Positions 6,523 through 13,271 of a stretch of DNA of 17,625 bases are shown here, one piece after another (the stretch's first letter is position 1; each line of letters begins with the position of its first letter). The notes below the pieces were generated by a model that saw only the letters and a program-made list of their open reading frames with translations, did no database searches and had not been told where the DNA came from. The DNA lies in the NCBI GenBank assembly GCA_002425405.1, contig DIME01000146.1:1-17625 (forward strand). Reading direction: 5' to 3'. The translations under genes were made by a program, and so were the position numbers. Source of the DNA: Candidatus Accumulibacter vicinus. GTDB lineage: Bacteria; Pseudomonadota; Gammaproteobacteria; Burkholderiales; Rhodocyclaceae.

Positions 6523-7609
6523 CTGAGGTAACCCTGGTGTTTGAAGGATGATGGTTCGTAGGCGGCGCACGATTCGTGCTCATTGCCGCCAGCGTATCGG
6601 CAGCAAAGTCGAAGGAGTCAGCGAAGAATTCCTCTGCCGGCAACTGGCAATTGGTCAGAAAATCTTGCCTGGCGGCGGTCACCATATCCGGTGAACCACA
6701 GACGTAGGCCTGGTAGTCAGCAAGCTGGGGGTGATCGGCCATGGCCACTGCATGCACCAGACCACGTCGACCTGGCCAGTGTTCTGCGGCCGGCGAGTCG
6801 GATAGGACCGGTGTGAAATGAATATGGGGATGCTGCACAGACCACTGTTCGGCAAGGGCCAGAAGGTACAGGTCGGCGCGACAGCGCCCCCCCCAATAGA
6901 GGTACATCGGCCTGGTGCATGCTTCCGCGATGGCATGTTCGACAATTGCCTTGATCGGTGCAAAGCCGGTACCGCCGGCAACCAGCAGCATCGGTTTTCG
7001 GGAGTCCTCGCGCATGAAGAAACTGCCGTGTGGTCCGCGCAGGCGCAGCAGGTCTCGTTCCTTCATGGTTCCGAAGACGTGTCCGGTGAACTGGCCGCCT
7101 GGCACCTGCCGAATATGGAGCTGAAGGAAGTCGTCTGCATGTGGTGCGTTGGCCAGCGAGAACGAGCGGCGCCGGCCTTCCTTGAGCAGAATGTCCACGT
7201 ATTGGCCGGCGAGAAACTGCAGGCGCTCGCTGGCAGGCAGTTTGAGGTCGATGATGATCACGTCCGGGGCGGCGCGCGTGATCTTGTGCACGCGTGCCGG
7301 CAAGGTTCTGATCGGAATATCCTCGATCGATCGGACTTTCCGGCTCTCCAGGCACAGGTCGCTTCTCGCCATGGCGCAGCAAAAGAGCGCGAAGCCGGCC
7401 TGGCGGTCGGCCTCACTGAGTACCTCGAACGGGGCTTTGCCGTGCGCCAGTTCGCCGCTCAGAACCTTGCCTCGACAGGTGCCACAAACCCCATCCCGAC
7501 AGCCGTACGGAAGACTCAGTCCCTGACGCAGTGCGGCTTCGAGAATTGTTTCGTCAGGCTCGGCGTGAAAGGTGTGCCGGCTTGGCTGAACATTGACCTG
7601 AAAACTCAT
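6515..7609 (-). CDS. 2Fe-2S ferredoxin / NAD(P)H-flavin oxidoreductase
   Basis: A 364-residue electron-transfer flavoprotein. Residues 1-90 are a plant-type 2Fe-2S ferredoxin domain with CRDGVCGTC (Cys37, 42, 45) and a fourth ligand in ALFCCA (Cys77). Next come an FAD-binding barrel with RSFSLANAP and an NAD(P)-binding domain with LLVAGGTGFAPIKA and VCGSPDMV. It should move electrons from NAD(P)H through FAD to the iron-sulphur cluster and on to an unidentified partner. Betaproteobacterial homologues are often labelled CDP-6-deoxy-3,4-glucoseen reductase, but no deoxysugar genes are nearby, so that label is doubtful. The last 30 or so residues are a hydrophilic tail (TNRAPPTNHH) outside the domain. 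A ribosome binding site GGAGAG lies just upstream of ATG 7609. The 39-base gap to the divergent epimerase-like gene must hold promoters for both. Confidence 0.9.
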   Translation of the reverse strand: MSFQVNVQPSRHTFHAEPDETILEAALRQGLSLPYGCRDGVCGTCRGKVLSGELAHGKAPFEVLSEADRQAGFALFCCAMARSDLCLESRKVRSIEDIPIRTLPARVHKITRAAPDVIIIDLKLPASERLQFLAGQYVDILLKEGRRRSFSLANAPHADDFLQLHIRQVPGGQFTGHVFGTMKERDLLRLRGPHGSFFMREDSRKPMLLVAGGTGFAPIKAIVEHAIAEACTRPMYLYWGGRCRADLYLLALAEQWSVQHPHIHFTPVLSDSPAAEHWPGRRGLVHAVAMADHPQLADYQAYVCGSPDMVTAARQDFLTNCQLPAEEFFADSFDFAADTLAAMSTNRAPPTNHHPSNTRVTSDE

Positions 7610-7636
7610 TGACTCTCCACGGACGCCTTAATCCGG

Positions 7637-7642
7637 TAAAAT
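7637..7642 (+). promoter_or_regulatory. -10 box adjoining a GTG start, possible leaderless mRNA
   Basis: TAAAAT at 7637-7642 is a near-consensus -10 box ending six bases before GTG 7649, so transcription would begin at or next to the start codon. The nearest TTGACT (7609-7614) is 22 bases away, too far for a normal -35, so recognition would depend on the -10 or on an activator. Confidence 0.4.
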
Positions 7643-7648
7643 TGCGCG

Positions 7649-8554
7649 GTGCAAAAACTCTTGATCGTCGGTTGTGGTGACATTGCCAGCCGCTTGCTTC
7701 CTCGCCTGCTGGGCCATTATCGCGTTTTTGCGCTGTTACGCGATCCTGGGCAGTGCGCCTTCTGGCGCGCCATGGGTGCCCGACCCATCCTGGCCGACCT
7801 GGATCAGCCCGCCAGTCTGCAACGCATTGCCGGTCTTGCTGACGTCATCGTCCATCTTGCCCCGCCGCCGAATTCCGACCGACGAAGTCCCCTCGGTGGA
7901 CAGCGCGATACCCGTACCAGCGGGTTGCTTGCTGCCCTGGCCCGCGGCAGGAGTCTACCACAGCGCATCGTGTATATAAGCACCAGTGGTGTCTATGGCG
8001 ATTGCCAGGGGGAACGGATTGACGAGACGCAGAACTTGCGGCCGAAGACGGCGCGCGCCTGCCGCCGCGTTGACGCCGAGCGCCAGTTACGCGCTTTTGG
8101 CCAGCGCGGCGTCGTTGTCAGCATCCTGCGTGCCCCCGGGATCTATGCTGCGGATCGCCTGCCGATCGAGCGTTTGCAAAAAAGGACGCCGGCGCTGTGC
8201 ACGGCCGACGATGTCTATACCAACCATATCCATGCCGAGGATCTGGTGATGCTGACCTGTGCCGCGCTGCGTTATGGGCGCAGCAACCGCACTTACAATG
8301 CGAGCGATGATTCGGAAATCAGGATGGGCGAGTATTTCGATCTCGTTGCCGATCATTTCGATCTGCCGCGTGTACCGCGTCTTTCGCGTCGCGACGCCGA
8401 ACAGCAACTGTCGCCCCTGCAGTTGTCTTTCATGAGCGAATCGCGCCGTCTGAGCAACCAGCGGATCAAGAAGGAACTGCACATCAGGCTGCGCTATAGC
8501 CGCGTCGAGGATGGTATCGCCGCGGCCCGCGCAGAAAGGACGCACCGATGCTGA
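7649..8554 (+). CDS. NAD-dependent epimerase/dehydratase-like (SDR) protein
   Basis: A 301-residue extended short-chain dehydrogenase-type protein. The N-terminal Rossmann motif is LLIVGCGDIASRLL. A strand with DVIVHLAPPPN follows, then YISTSGVYGD, where the family carries its Ser/Thr and Tyr region; the usual YxxxK tyrosine is not obvious, and ACRRVDAERQL occupies its place. RAPGIYAADRLPIERL and NHIHAEDLVM match the later substrate-loop motifs of YeeZ/epimerase-like proteins. The substrate is unknown and activity could be lost. No ribosome binding site precedes the GTG start, and a -10 box lies immediately upstream, which suggests leaderless translation. The end overlaps the HemJ-type gene by 7 bases (ATGCTGA), so the two are coupled. 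Family call is firm; function is open. Confidence 0.85.
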   Translation: MQKLLIVGCGDIASRLLPRLLGHYRVFALLRDPGQCAFWRAMGARPILADLDQPASLQRIAGLADVIVHLAPPPNSDRRSPLGGQRDTRTSGLLAALARGRSLPQRIVYISTSGVYGDCQGERIDETQNLRPKTARACRRVDAERQLRAFGQRGVVVSILRAPGIYAADRLPIERLQKRTPALCTADDVYTNHIHAEDLVMLTCAALRYGRSNRTYNASDDSEIRMGEYFDLVADHFDLPRVPRLSRRDAEQQLSPLQLSFMSESRRLSNQRIKKELHIRLRYSRVEDGIAAARAERTHRC

Positions 8555-8964
8555 CCGTCAAGGTGTTGCATCTCTGGATGGTGGTCAGTTGGTTTGCCGG
8601 CCTGTTCTACCTGCCGCGGATCTTTGTCAATCTGGCGATGGTGGCGCCGAACAGCGCCGCCGAGCGTGACCGCCTGCTGTTGATGGCGGGCAAGCTCTAC
8701 CGTTTCATGACTCCGATCGCCGCTCTGGCGGTGGTCCTGGGCCTCTGGCTATGGTTTGGTTTCGGTTTCTCGGGTGGCTGGCTGCACGCCAAGACGGGTT
8801 TGGTGGTGGCGTTGCTGGCCTATCACGCGTATTGCAATCGCTTGTTGCGCGACTTTCGGGCCGGCCGCAACCGCCACGGCCACGTCTGGTACCGCTGGTT
8901 CAATGAACTGCCGGTCCTGGTGCTGCTGGCAGTGACCTACTTGGCCGTGGTCAAGCCATTCTAG
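8548..8964 (+). CDS. hemJ: HemJ-type protoporphyrinogen IX oxidase (CopD-like)
   Basis: A 138-residue integral membrane protein with four hydrophobic helices (about 4-26, 50-72, 80-98 and 116-136), the normal length for HemJ. It oxidises protoporphyrinogen IX to protoporphyrin IX, the penultimate step of haem synthesis, in the inner membrane. The N-terminal signature KVLHLWMVVSWFAGLFYLPR carries the conserved His8 and the WxxGLFYLPR motif typical of this family. AAAGGA at 8535-8540 sits 7 bases before ATG 8548, and the start overlaps the end of the epimerase-like gene. The rRNA methyltransferase follows after 25 bases, so all three are probably one transcript. Many annotations call it simply CopD family; the motif supports HemJ, although no other haem gene is present here. 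Confidence 0.8.
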   Translation: MLTVKVLHLWMVVSWFAGLFYLPRIFVNLAMVAPNSAAERDRLLLMAGKLYRFMTPIAALAVVLGLWLWFGFGFSGGWLHAKTGLVVALLAYHAYCNRLLRDFRAGRNRHGHVWYRWFNELPVLVLLAVTYLAVVKPF

Positions 8965-8989
8965 TACGCCTGTCGGGAGACGATCCATC

Positions 8990-10168
8990 GTGGAAACCTT
9001 TTTTGCAAGCTGCCCGCGCGGCTTGGAGCAACTGCTGCTTGAAGACCTCATGGTGGCGGGTGCGCATGGTCTCAAACCGATCTTTGGTGGCGTGCATTTC
9101 CTCGCTGACTGGCCGGTCTGCTACCGTGCCAATCTGTACTCACGGATTGCCACGCGCATTCTCTGGCGAGTAGCGCTGGCGCCTTATGGCAACGAAGAGG
9201 ACATCTATCGCCTGGCGCTTGACACTCCCTGGCCGAAGTGGTTCGCTTCCGAGCAGACCTTTCGGGTGGACGTCAACGCCGTCAAGAGCCCGCTGAAAAG
9301 CCTCGAATTCGTGACCCTGCGAATCAAGGACGCGATCTGTGATCGTTTTCGCCGCGAAACCGGCAAGCGTCCGAGTGTCGATACGCGTCAACCGGACCTG
9401 CGGGTATACGGTTTCATCAGCAAGGACGAATGCATCCTCTACCTCGATACCTCGGGCGCGCCGCTCTACCAGCGCGGATTTCGCCAGAAGACTGTCGATG
9501 CACCGCTCAAGGAAAACCTCGCCGCCGGCATTCTGCGCCTCAGCGGCTGGCAGCCGGGCGTTGCTCTGCTCGACCCGATGTGCGGCAGCGGCACCTTTTT
9601 GCTTGAAGCAGCGCAAATCGCTCTCGGTGTGGCGCCTGGCGCGAGGCGTCACTTTGCCTTCGAGCAGCTACGCCATTTTGATCTGGCGGTCTGGCAGCGG
9701 CTGCTCGAAGCCGCGCGTGCCGGGGAGGCGGCGGCTACCGACGCGGGAATTTTTGGCAGCGATCTCTCGCCGGTTGCCGTGCGCGCCGCGCTGGCCAATC
9801 TCGACCGCGCCGGGTTGCTGCCGCTGGTCACCTTAAGCACCGGCAACTTGCTTGAAATCAACGCTCCGGCCGAGCATGGCGTGATGGTCAGCAATCCGCC
9901 CTATGGTGAACGCGTCTCCGATCATGACCAGTTGGCACAGTTTTACCCCTTGCTCGGCAGTGCGCTGAAGCGCCGTTTCGCTGGCTGGAACTGCTACCTG
10001 ATCAGCGCCGACACCCGTTTGCCAAAAATGGTCCGTCTGACTCCCAGCAAGAAGACACCCTTGTTCAACGGGGCACTGGAATGCCGTCTTTATGAATTCC
10101 GGATGGTGGCGGGCAGCAACCGTGGCAGCAAGGCGAATTCCTTGATTCTTGACAGTTCGTGCAGTTGA
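8990..10168 (+). CDS. rlmL: THUMP-domain 23S rRNA guanine-N2 methyltransferase (RlmL-type)
   Basis: A 392-residue RNA methyltransferase expected to modify guanine N2 in 23S rRNA (G2445 in Escherichia coli numbering) with S-adenosylmethionine as donor. The N-terminus (METFFASCPRGLEQLLLEDL) and residues up to about 150 form the ferredoxin-like/THUMP RNA-binding part. The catalytic Rossmann domain shows LDPMCGSGTFLLEA for SAM binding, FGSDLSPVAV as the acidic loop and SNPPYGERV as the N-methyltransferase NPPY motif. In E. coli the enzyme is fused to RlmK (about 700 residues); here only the RlmL half exists, as is common in betaproteobacteria. GTG 8990 is supported by GGGAGA at 8975-8980. The stop codon lies within the -35 box of the ispB promoter. 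The exact rRNA target is inferred from the family. Confidence 0.88.
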   Translation: METFFASCPRGLEQLLLEDLMVAGAHGLKPIFGGVHFLADWPVCYRANLYSRIATRILWRVALAPYGNEEDIYRLALDTPWPKWFASEQTFRVDVNAVKSPLKSLEFVTLRIKDAICDRFRRETGKRPSVDTRQPDLRVYGFISKDECILYLDTSGAPLYQRGFRQKTVDAPLKENLAAGILRLSGWQPGVALLDPMCGSGTFLLEAAQIALGVAPGARRHFAFEQLRHFDLAVWQRLLEAARAGEAAATDAGIFGSDLSPVAVRAALANLDRAGLLPLVTLSTGNLLEINAPAEHGVMVSNPPYGERVSDHDQLAQFYPLLGSALKRRFAGWNCYLISADTRLPKMVRLTPSKKTPLFNGALECRLYEFRMVAGSNRGSKANSLILDSSCS

Positions 10169-10193
10169 CGCCGAACAGGCCGGCGCCTAAGAT
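10165..10193 (+). promoter_or_regulatory. sigma-70 promoter of ispB
   Basis: TTGACG (10165-10170) and TAAGAT (10188-10193) are spaced by exactly 17 bases. The -35 box overlaps the stop codon of the methyltransferase gene. Transcription would start near 10200, inside the palindrome that follows. This also argues against a GTG start at 10206 and for ATG 10230. Confidence 0.7.
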
Positions 10194-10208
10194 CACAAAA
10201 TTTTTGTG
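10194..10208. promoter_or_regulatory. perfect palindrome at the ispB start site, possible operator
   Basis: CACAAAA, a single central T, then TTTTGTG: a perfect 15-base inverted repeat beginning on the base after the -10 box and covering the expected transcription start. Its place and symmetry suit a repressor site or an initial hairpin in the RNA. No specific regulator is recognised. Confidence 0.45.
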
Positions 10209-10229
10209 CCAAGGTGCCGTGTGGTGAGA

Positions 10230-11192
10230 ATGGAGCGGTTATACAACCTGATCAGGTCTGATCTGGAAGCGGTTGACGCGGTGATCCGCCAGCGACTCCA
10301 TTCCGACGTGGTACTGGTTCGACAGGTCGCCGAGTACATCGTTCAGAGCGGTGGCAAGAGACTGCGTCCGGCACTGGTGTTGCTTTCAGCCGGTGCGCTG
10401 GGTTATCGCGGTACGCACCATTACGAACTTTCTGCGGTGATCGAGTTCATCCATACGGCCACCCTGCTGCATGACGATGTGGTCGACGCTTCCGATCTGC
10501 GGCGCGGCCGTGAAACTGCCAACGCGATGTTCGGCAACTCGGCCAGTGTGCTGGTGGGTGACTTCCTTTATTCGCGAGCCTTCCAGATGATGGTTGCAGT
10601 CAACGACATGCGCATCATGCGGGTGTTGTCAGATGCAACCAACCTCATTGCCGAGGGCGAAGTGCTGCAATTGATGAACTGCCACGATGCCAACGTCGAT
10701 GAGGCGAGCTACCTGCAAGTCATCCGCTACAAGACGGCGAAGCTGTTCGAGGCGGCGGCGCAACTGGGTGCGATCATCGGTGGTGCCACTGTTGCCATCG
10801 AACAGGCGATGGCAACCTACGGCATCCATCTGGGGACGGCGTTTCAGTTGATTGACGACGTGCTTGACTATTCGGGAGCTGAGCTGGAGACCGGCAAGCA
10901 TCTCGGTGACGATCTGGCTGAAGGCAAGCCGACACTGCCACTGATTTTCGTACTTCAGAACGGGACCGCTGAACAGGCGGCTTGCGTACGGCAGGCGATC
11001 GAGAGTGGTGGGCGCGATGCCCTGCCCGAGGTGTTGGCGGCGATTCGCGCAACGGGGGCGCTCGAATACGCGAAACAGAAGGCGAAGGCAGAGTCAGAGC
11101 GCGCCGCGCTGGCGCTCAAGCAGATCCCCCCTTCTCAATACAAGGATTCCTTGTTAGAATTATGCCTCTTCGCGGTCGCTAGAAGCTATTAG
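10230..11192 (+). CDS. ispB: octaprenyl diphosphate synthase
   Basis: A 320-residue trans-type polyprenyl diphosphate synthase that extends farnesyl diphosphate with isopentenyl units to make the side chain of ubiquinone and menaquinone. Both aspartate-rich motifs that bind magnesium and diphosphate are intact: HDDVVDASDLRRG (Asp82, 83, 86) and LIDDVLDY (Asp209, 210, 213). The KRLRPALVLLSAGALGY stretch and GEVLQLMN match IspB closely, and the length fits E. coli IspB. The frame is open back to GTG 10206, but that codon lies only a few bases after the predicted transcription start, so ATG 10230 (MERLYNL) is chosen. A single-gene promoter and a palindrome precede it. The tRNA-Pro gene starts 18 bases after the stop, with its own probable promoter in the end of this gene. 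Confidence 0.93.
   Translation: MERLYNLIRSDLEAVDAVIRQRLHSDVVLVRQVAEYIVQSGGKRLRPALVLLSAGALGYRGTHHYELSAVIEFIHTATLLHDDVVDASDLRRGRETANAMFGNSASVLVGDFLYSRAFQMMVAVNDMRIMRVLSDATNLIAEGEVLQLMNCHDANVDEASYLQVIRYKTAKLFEAAAQLGAIIGGATVAIEQAMATYGIHLGTAFQLIDDVLDYSGAELETGKHLGDDLAEGKPTLPLIFVLQNGTAEQAACVRQAIESGGRDALPEVLAAIRATGALEYAKQKAKAESERAALALKQIPPSQYKDSLLELCLFAVARSY
11132..11160 (+). promoter_or_regulatory. candidate promoter of tRNA-Pro within ispB
   Basis: TTCTCA (11132-11137) and TAGAAT (11155-11160) are 17 bases apart and lie in the 3' end of ispB. Transcription would begin near 11167, giving a leader of about 44 bases before the tRNA. The -10 is strong, the -35 matches four of six bases. Confidence 0.45.
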
Positions 11193-11210
11193 CACTGTCG
11201 TCGCATCGGT

Positions 11211-11287
<77 letters not shown>

Positions 11288-11297
11288 ACCGTTGCCT

Positions 11298-11318
11298 GTC
11301 GGTCTTCCCCGAACCGAC
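11298..11318 (+). terminator. weak hairpin after tRNA-Pro
   Basis: GTCGGT (11298-11303) pairs with ACCGAC (11313-11318) around a nine-base loop, 11 bases after the tRNA end. No U-run follows, so it may be a processing or attenuating hairpin rather than a full terminator. Confidence 0.3.
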
Positions 11319-11374
11319 CACCAGCACTTCCCCTACCTGTCCCCTGCATCTTTCCCCCGGAGGTTGCCAAAATC

Positions 11375-11396
11375 CGGTCAGTGTACGCTCTGACCG
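11375..11396. promoter_or_regulatory. inverted repeat upstream of the PP0621-family gene
   Basis: CGGTCAG (11375-11381) and CTGACCG (11390-11396) form a perfect 7-base inverted repeat with an eight-base spacer, ending nine bases before the extended -10 element. This would sit over the -35 region and could be an operator for the PP0621/pilS/pilR cluster. Confidence 0.4.
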
Positions 11397-11405
11397 CGAC
11401 CGTTC

Positions 11406-11414
11406 TGCTATGCT
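11406..11414 (+). promoter_or_regulatory. extended -10 promoter for the PP0621-pilSR cluster
   Basis: TGCTATGCT matches the extended -10 form TGnTATnnT. The -35 position has no good match. Transcription would begin near 11421, about 20 bases before ATG 11442. Confidence 0.4.
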
Positions 11415-11441
11415 TGATCGCTCTGCAGGACTTCTCTGGCC

Positions 11442-11675
11442 ATGACGAAATTTCTACTGCTAATCGGGCTGGTGTGGTTTGTCTGGTGGGCTTGGCGAAA
11501 GTCGTGGACGTCACACCGCGGTACTCGACGGCCGGTCGAGCAACTCGAAACCGAGCGCATGGTTCCGTGTGCTCATTGTGGAGTCAATCAGCCCGTCAGC
11601 GAGAGCATTCTGGCCAATGGCCGTTACTATTGCTGCGCTGCCCACCTTCGTGAAGCCCAGTCCGACGGCGCCTGA
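11442..11675 (+). CDS. PP0621-family small membrane-anchored zinc-ribbon protein
   Basis: A 77-residue protein of the kind found next to pilS in many betaproteobacteria. The N-terminus MTKFLLLIGLVWFVWWAWRK is one membrane helix or uncleaved signal anchor, placing the rest most likely on the cytoplasmic side after a basic stretch. The C-terminal half has CAHCG and YYCCAAH, a Cys/His set that could bind one zinc ion. Function is not known; the repeated position beside pilSR suggests a link to that system, but this is only context. The ribosome binding site is weak (AGGA at 11427-11430, 11 bases ahead). Six bases separate its stop from the pilS start, so cotranscription is likely. Confidence 0.8.
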   Translation: MTKFLLLIGLVWFVWWAWRKSWTSHRGTRRPVEQLETERMVPCAHCGVNQPVSESILANGRYYCCAAHLREAQSDGA

Positions 11676-11681
11676 GCGGCC

Positions 11682-13271
11682 ATGTTGAGCACACCCGAGA
11701 AGGTCGGCGCCGAGTGCTTCTCCGAGACACACTGGAAATCGCTCCGCTATTTCAACCTCTATCGCTTCGCGGTAGCCTTGCTGCTTTTCTTTTCCACGTT
11801 GCTGTACCCGTCCGTCCTGCTTGTGCTGACCCCGCAACAGGGCTTGCAGCACTTGCTGCTGGCCGGTGCCTACCTGGTGAGTACTGCGCTGACGGTGATC
11901 CTGGCGTATAACCATCGCCAGCATGCCAGCATGCAGCTTACCGTCAGCGTCATGGTTGATGTGTTGGTGGTGACGTGGCTGATTCACGTCGGCGGCGGGC
12001 TGGGTAGCGGACTCGGATCCATGCTGCTGGTGACACTGGCCGGTGCCGGTTTGGTCGGGCAGGGACGCCTGGTGTTATTCTATGCGGCGATGGCAACGCT
12101 TGCCGTTCTGTTCGAACAGTCTTACCGGGCAACACTACATCATGATTTCGATGCCGCCGGATTCTTCCATACCGGGGTCTTCTGTGCCGGGTTCTTTGCG
12201 GTCGCGGTATCGGCTCGCCTGCTGGCCCGTCGGGTGATTGCCAATGAGGTGCTGGCGAGACAGCGCGGCGTTGACCTGAACAACCAGACGGTGATCAGCC
12301 AGCGCGTGATCGAGGAGATGCAGGATGGTGTGCTCGTGCTCAGCCGCGCTGGCCAGGTCAGGCAAAGCAACCCCCGCGCCAGGCAGCTGCTGGCATTGCA
12401 TGGTGGCAGTGAAATCAGCGAGTGTTCGCCTGAACTGATGCAGGGTTTCGTTGACTGGTGTCGGGACCCTGGTGATGAGGATGCGTTGGTCAGCGTGCCA
12501 GCCAGTGGCATGCAATTGCGAGTGCGGTTTGTTGGCACCGCGAGCACTGAAAACGACGTGCTCGTTTTTCTTGAGGATATCGGCCGTTTGCAGGAGCAGG
12601 CACGGCAGATCAAACTGGCCGCACTCGGGCGGCTGACCGCCAACATCGCGCACGAGATTCGCAACCCGCTCTCGGCGATCAGTCATGCCGGCGAGTTGCT
12701 CCGGGAAGAGCGGCGTGGCGAATTGTATGAGCGCCTGTTGCGCATCGTTCTTGACAATACTCAGCGTCTGGAGCGTATCGTCAACGATATTCTCGAACTT
12801 GGTCGCCGCGACCGCAGCTATCGTGAACGAATCGACCTGCGCGAGGTCCTGCCTTTGTTCATCGAGGAATATCGGGTCAAGGAAAACTTGCCGGCAGATG
12901 TGGTCCGTCTTGAGGTGTGGGGAGTGGCCACCCTTTGTTTCGATCGTTCGCATTTTCATCGGGTATTGTGGAATCTGATGGGCAATGCATTGCGGCATTC
13001 GCAGCGTGCGGCCGGTAGCGTTCGCCTGCTGGTTTGTGACGCCCCGGCCGATGGTCACTTGGAACTACATGTGATTGACGATGGGAAGGGCGTTGACGAT
13101 ACTTGTCGCGAACAGATCTTTGAACCGTTCTTTACCACACATCATCGCGGTACCGGTCTGGGTCTCTACATCGCGCGTGAGTTGTGTGAAGCAAATGGGG
13201 CGCAACTTGAACTCCAGAAGTCGGGGCCAGGTGCCGATTTTTGTCTCTTGGGGAGGTCGGTTGGGTGTTAG
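11682..13271 (+). CDS. pilS: PilS sensor histidine kinase
   Basis: A 529-residue membrane sensor kinase. About six hydrophobic helices fill residues 20-190 with very short loops, as in PilS of Pseudomonas, which senses pilin within the membrane. A PAS-like domain follows (about 205-300, MQDGVLVLSRAGQVRQSNPRA). The dimerisation domain has LGRLTANIAHEIRNPLSAI with phospho-acceptor His324. The ATPase domain shows the N box LWNLMGNALRHS, IDDGKGVDD, FEPFFTTHHRGTGLGLYIA and the usual end. It autophosphorylates and passes phosphate to PilR. The stop overlaps the PilR start by 7 bases. No strong ribosome binding site precedes ATG 11682, consistent with coupling to the small upstream gene. Length and gene order fit pilS well. 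Confidence 0.92.
   Translation: MLSTPEKVGAECFSETHWKSLRYFNLYRFAVALLLFFSTLLYPSVLLVLTPQQGLQHLLLAGAYLVSTALTVILAYNHRQHASMQLTVSVMVDVLVVTWLIHVGGGLGSGLGSMLLVTLAGAGLVGQGRLVLFYAAMATLAVLFEQSYRATLHHDFDAAGFFHTGVFCAGFFAVAVSARLLARRVIANEVLARQRGVDLNNQTVISQRVIEEMQDGVLVLSRAGQVRQSNPRARQLLALHGGSEISECSPELMQGFVDWCRDPGDEDALVSVPASGMQLRVRFVGTASTENDVLVFLEDIGRLQEQARQIKLAALGRLTANIAHEIRNPLSAISHAGELLREERRGELYERLLRIVLDNTQRLERIVNDILELGRRDRSYRERIDLREVLPLFIEEYRVKENLPADVVRLEVWGVATLCFDRSHFHRVLWNLMGNALRHSQRAAGSVRLLVCDAPADGHLELHVIDDGKGVDDTCREQIFEPFFTTHHRGTGLGLYIARELCEANGAQLELQKSGPGADFCLLGRSVGC
13250..13256 (+). promoter_or_regulatory. ribosome binding site that fixes the pilR start
   Basis: GGGGAGG inside the end of pilS lies 8 bases before GTG 13265. 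This favours that GTG over an in-frame TTG at 13241. Confidence 0.75.

Noticed and set aside
6515..7609. Role in CDP-deoxysugar synthesis (glucoseen reductase label)
   Set aside because: No sugar nucleotide pathway genes are nearby, so only the general redox family is claimed.
6818..7612. Plus-strand frame of 264 codons opposite the oxidoreductase
   Set aside because: The minus strand encodes a full ferredoxin-reductase with all cofactor motifs; the antisense product has none.
7609..7642. TTGACT and TAAAAT as a full sigma-70 promoter
   Set aside because: The spacing is 22 bases, outside the workable range; only the -10 was kept.
9934..9952. TGGCAC within the methyltransferase gene as a sigma-54 promoter
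   Set aside because: The required TTGCA-like -12 element is not at the right distance; other TGGCAC sites in the window fail in the same way.
12135..13058. Minus-strand frame of 307 codons within pilS
   Set aside because: Antisense to the kinase core with intact H, N and G boxes; no independent evidence.
13241..13264. TTG start for pilR
   Set aside because: GTG 13265 has GGGGAGG eight bases ahead, while TTG 13241 has no ribosome binding site.
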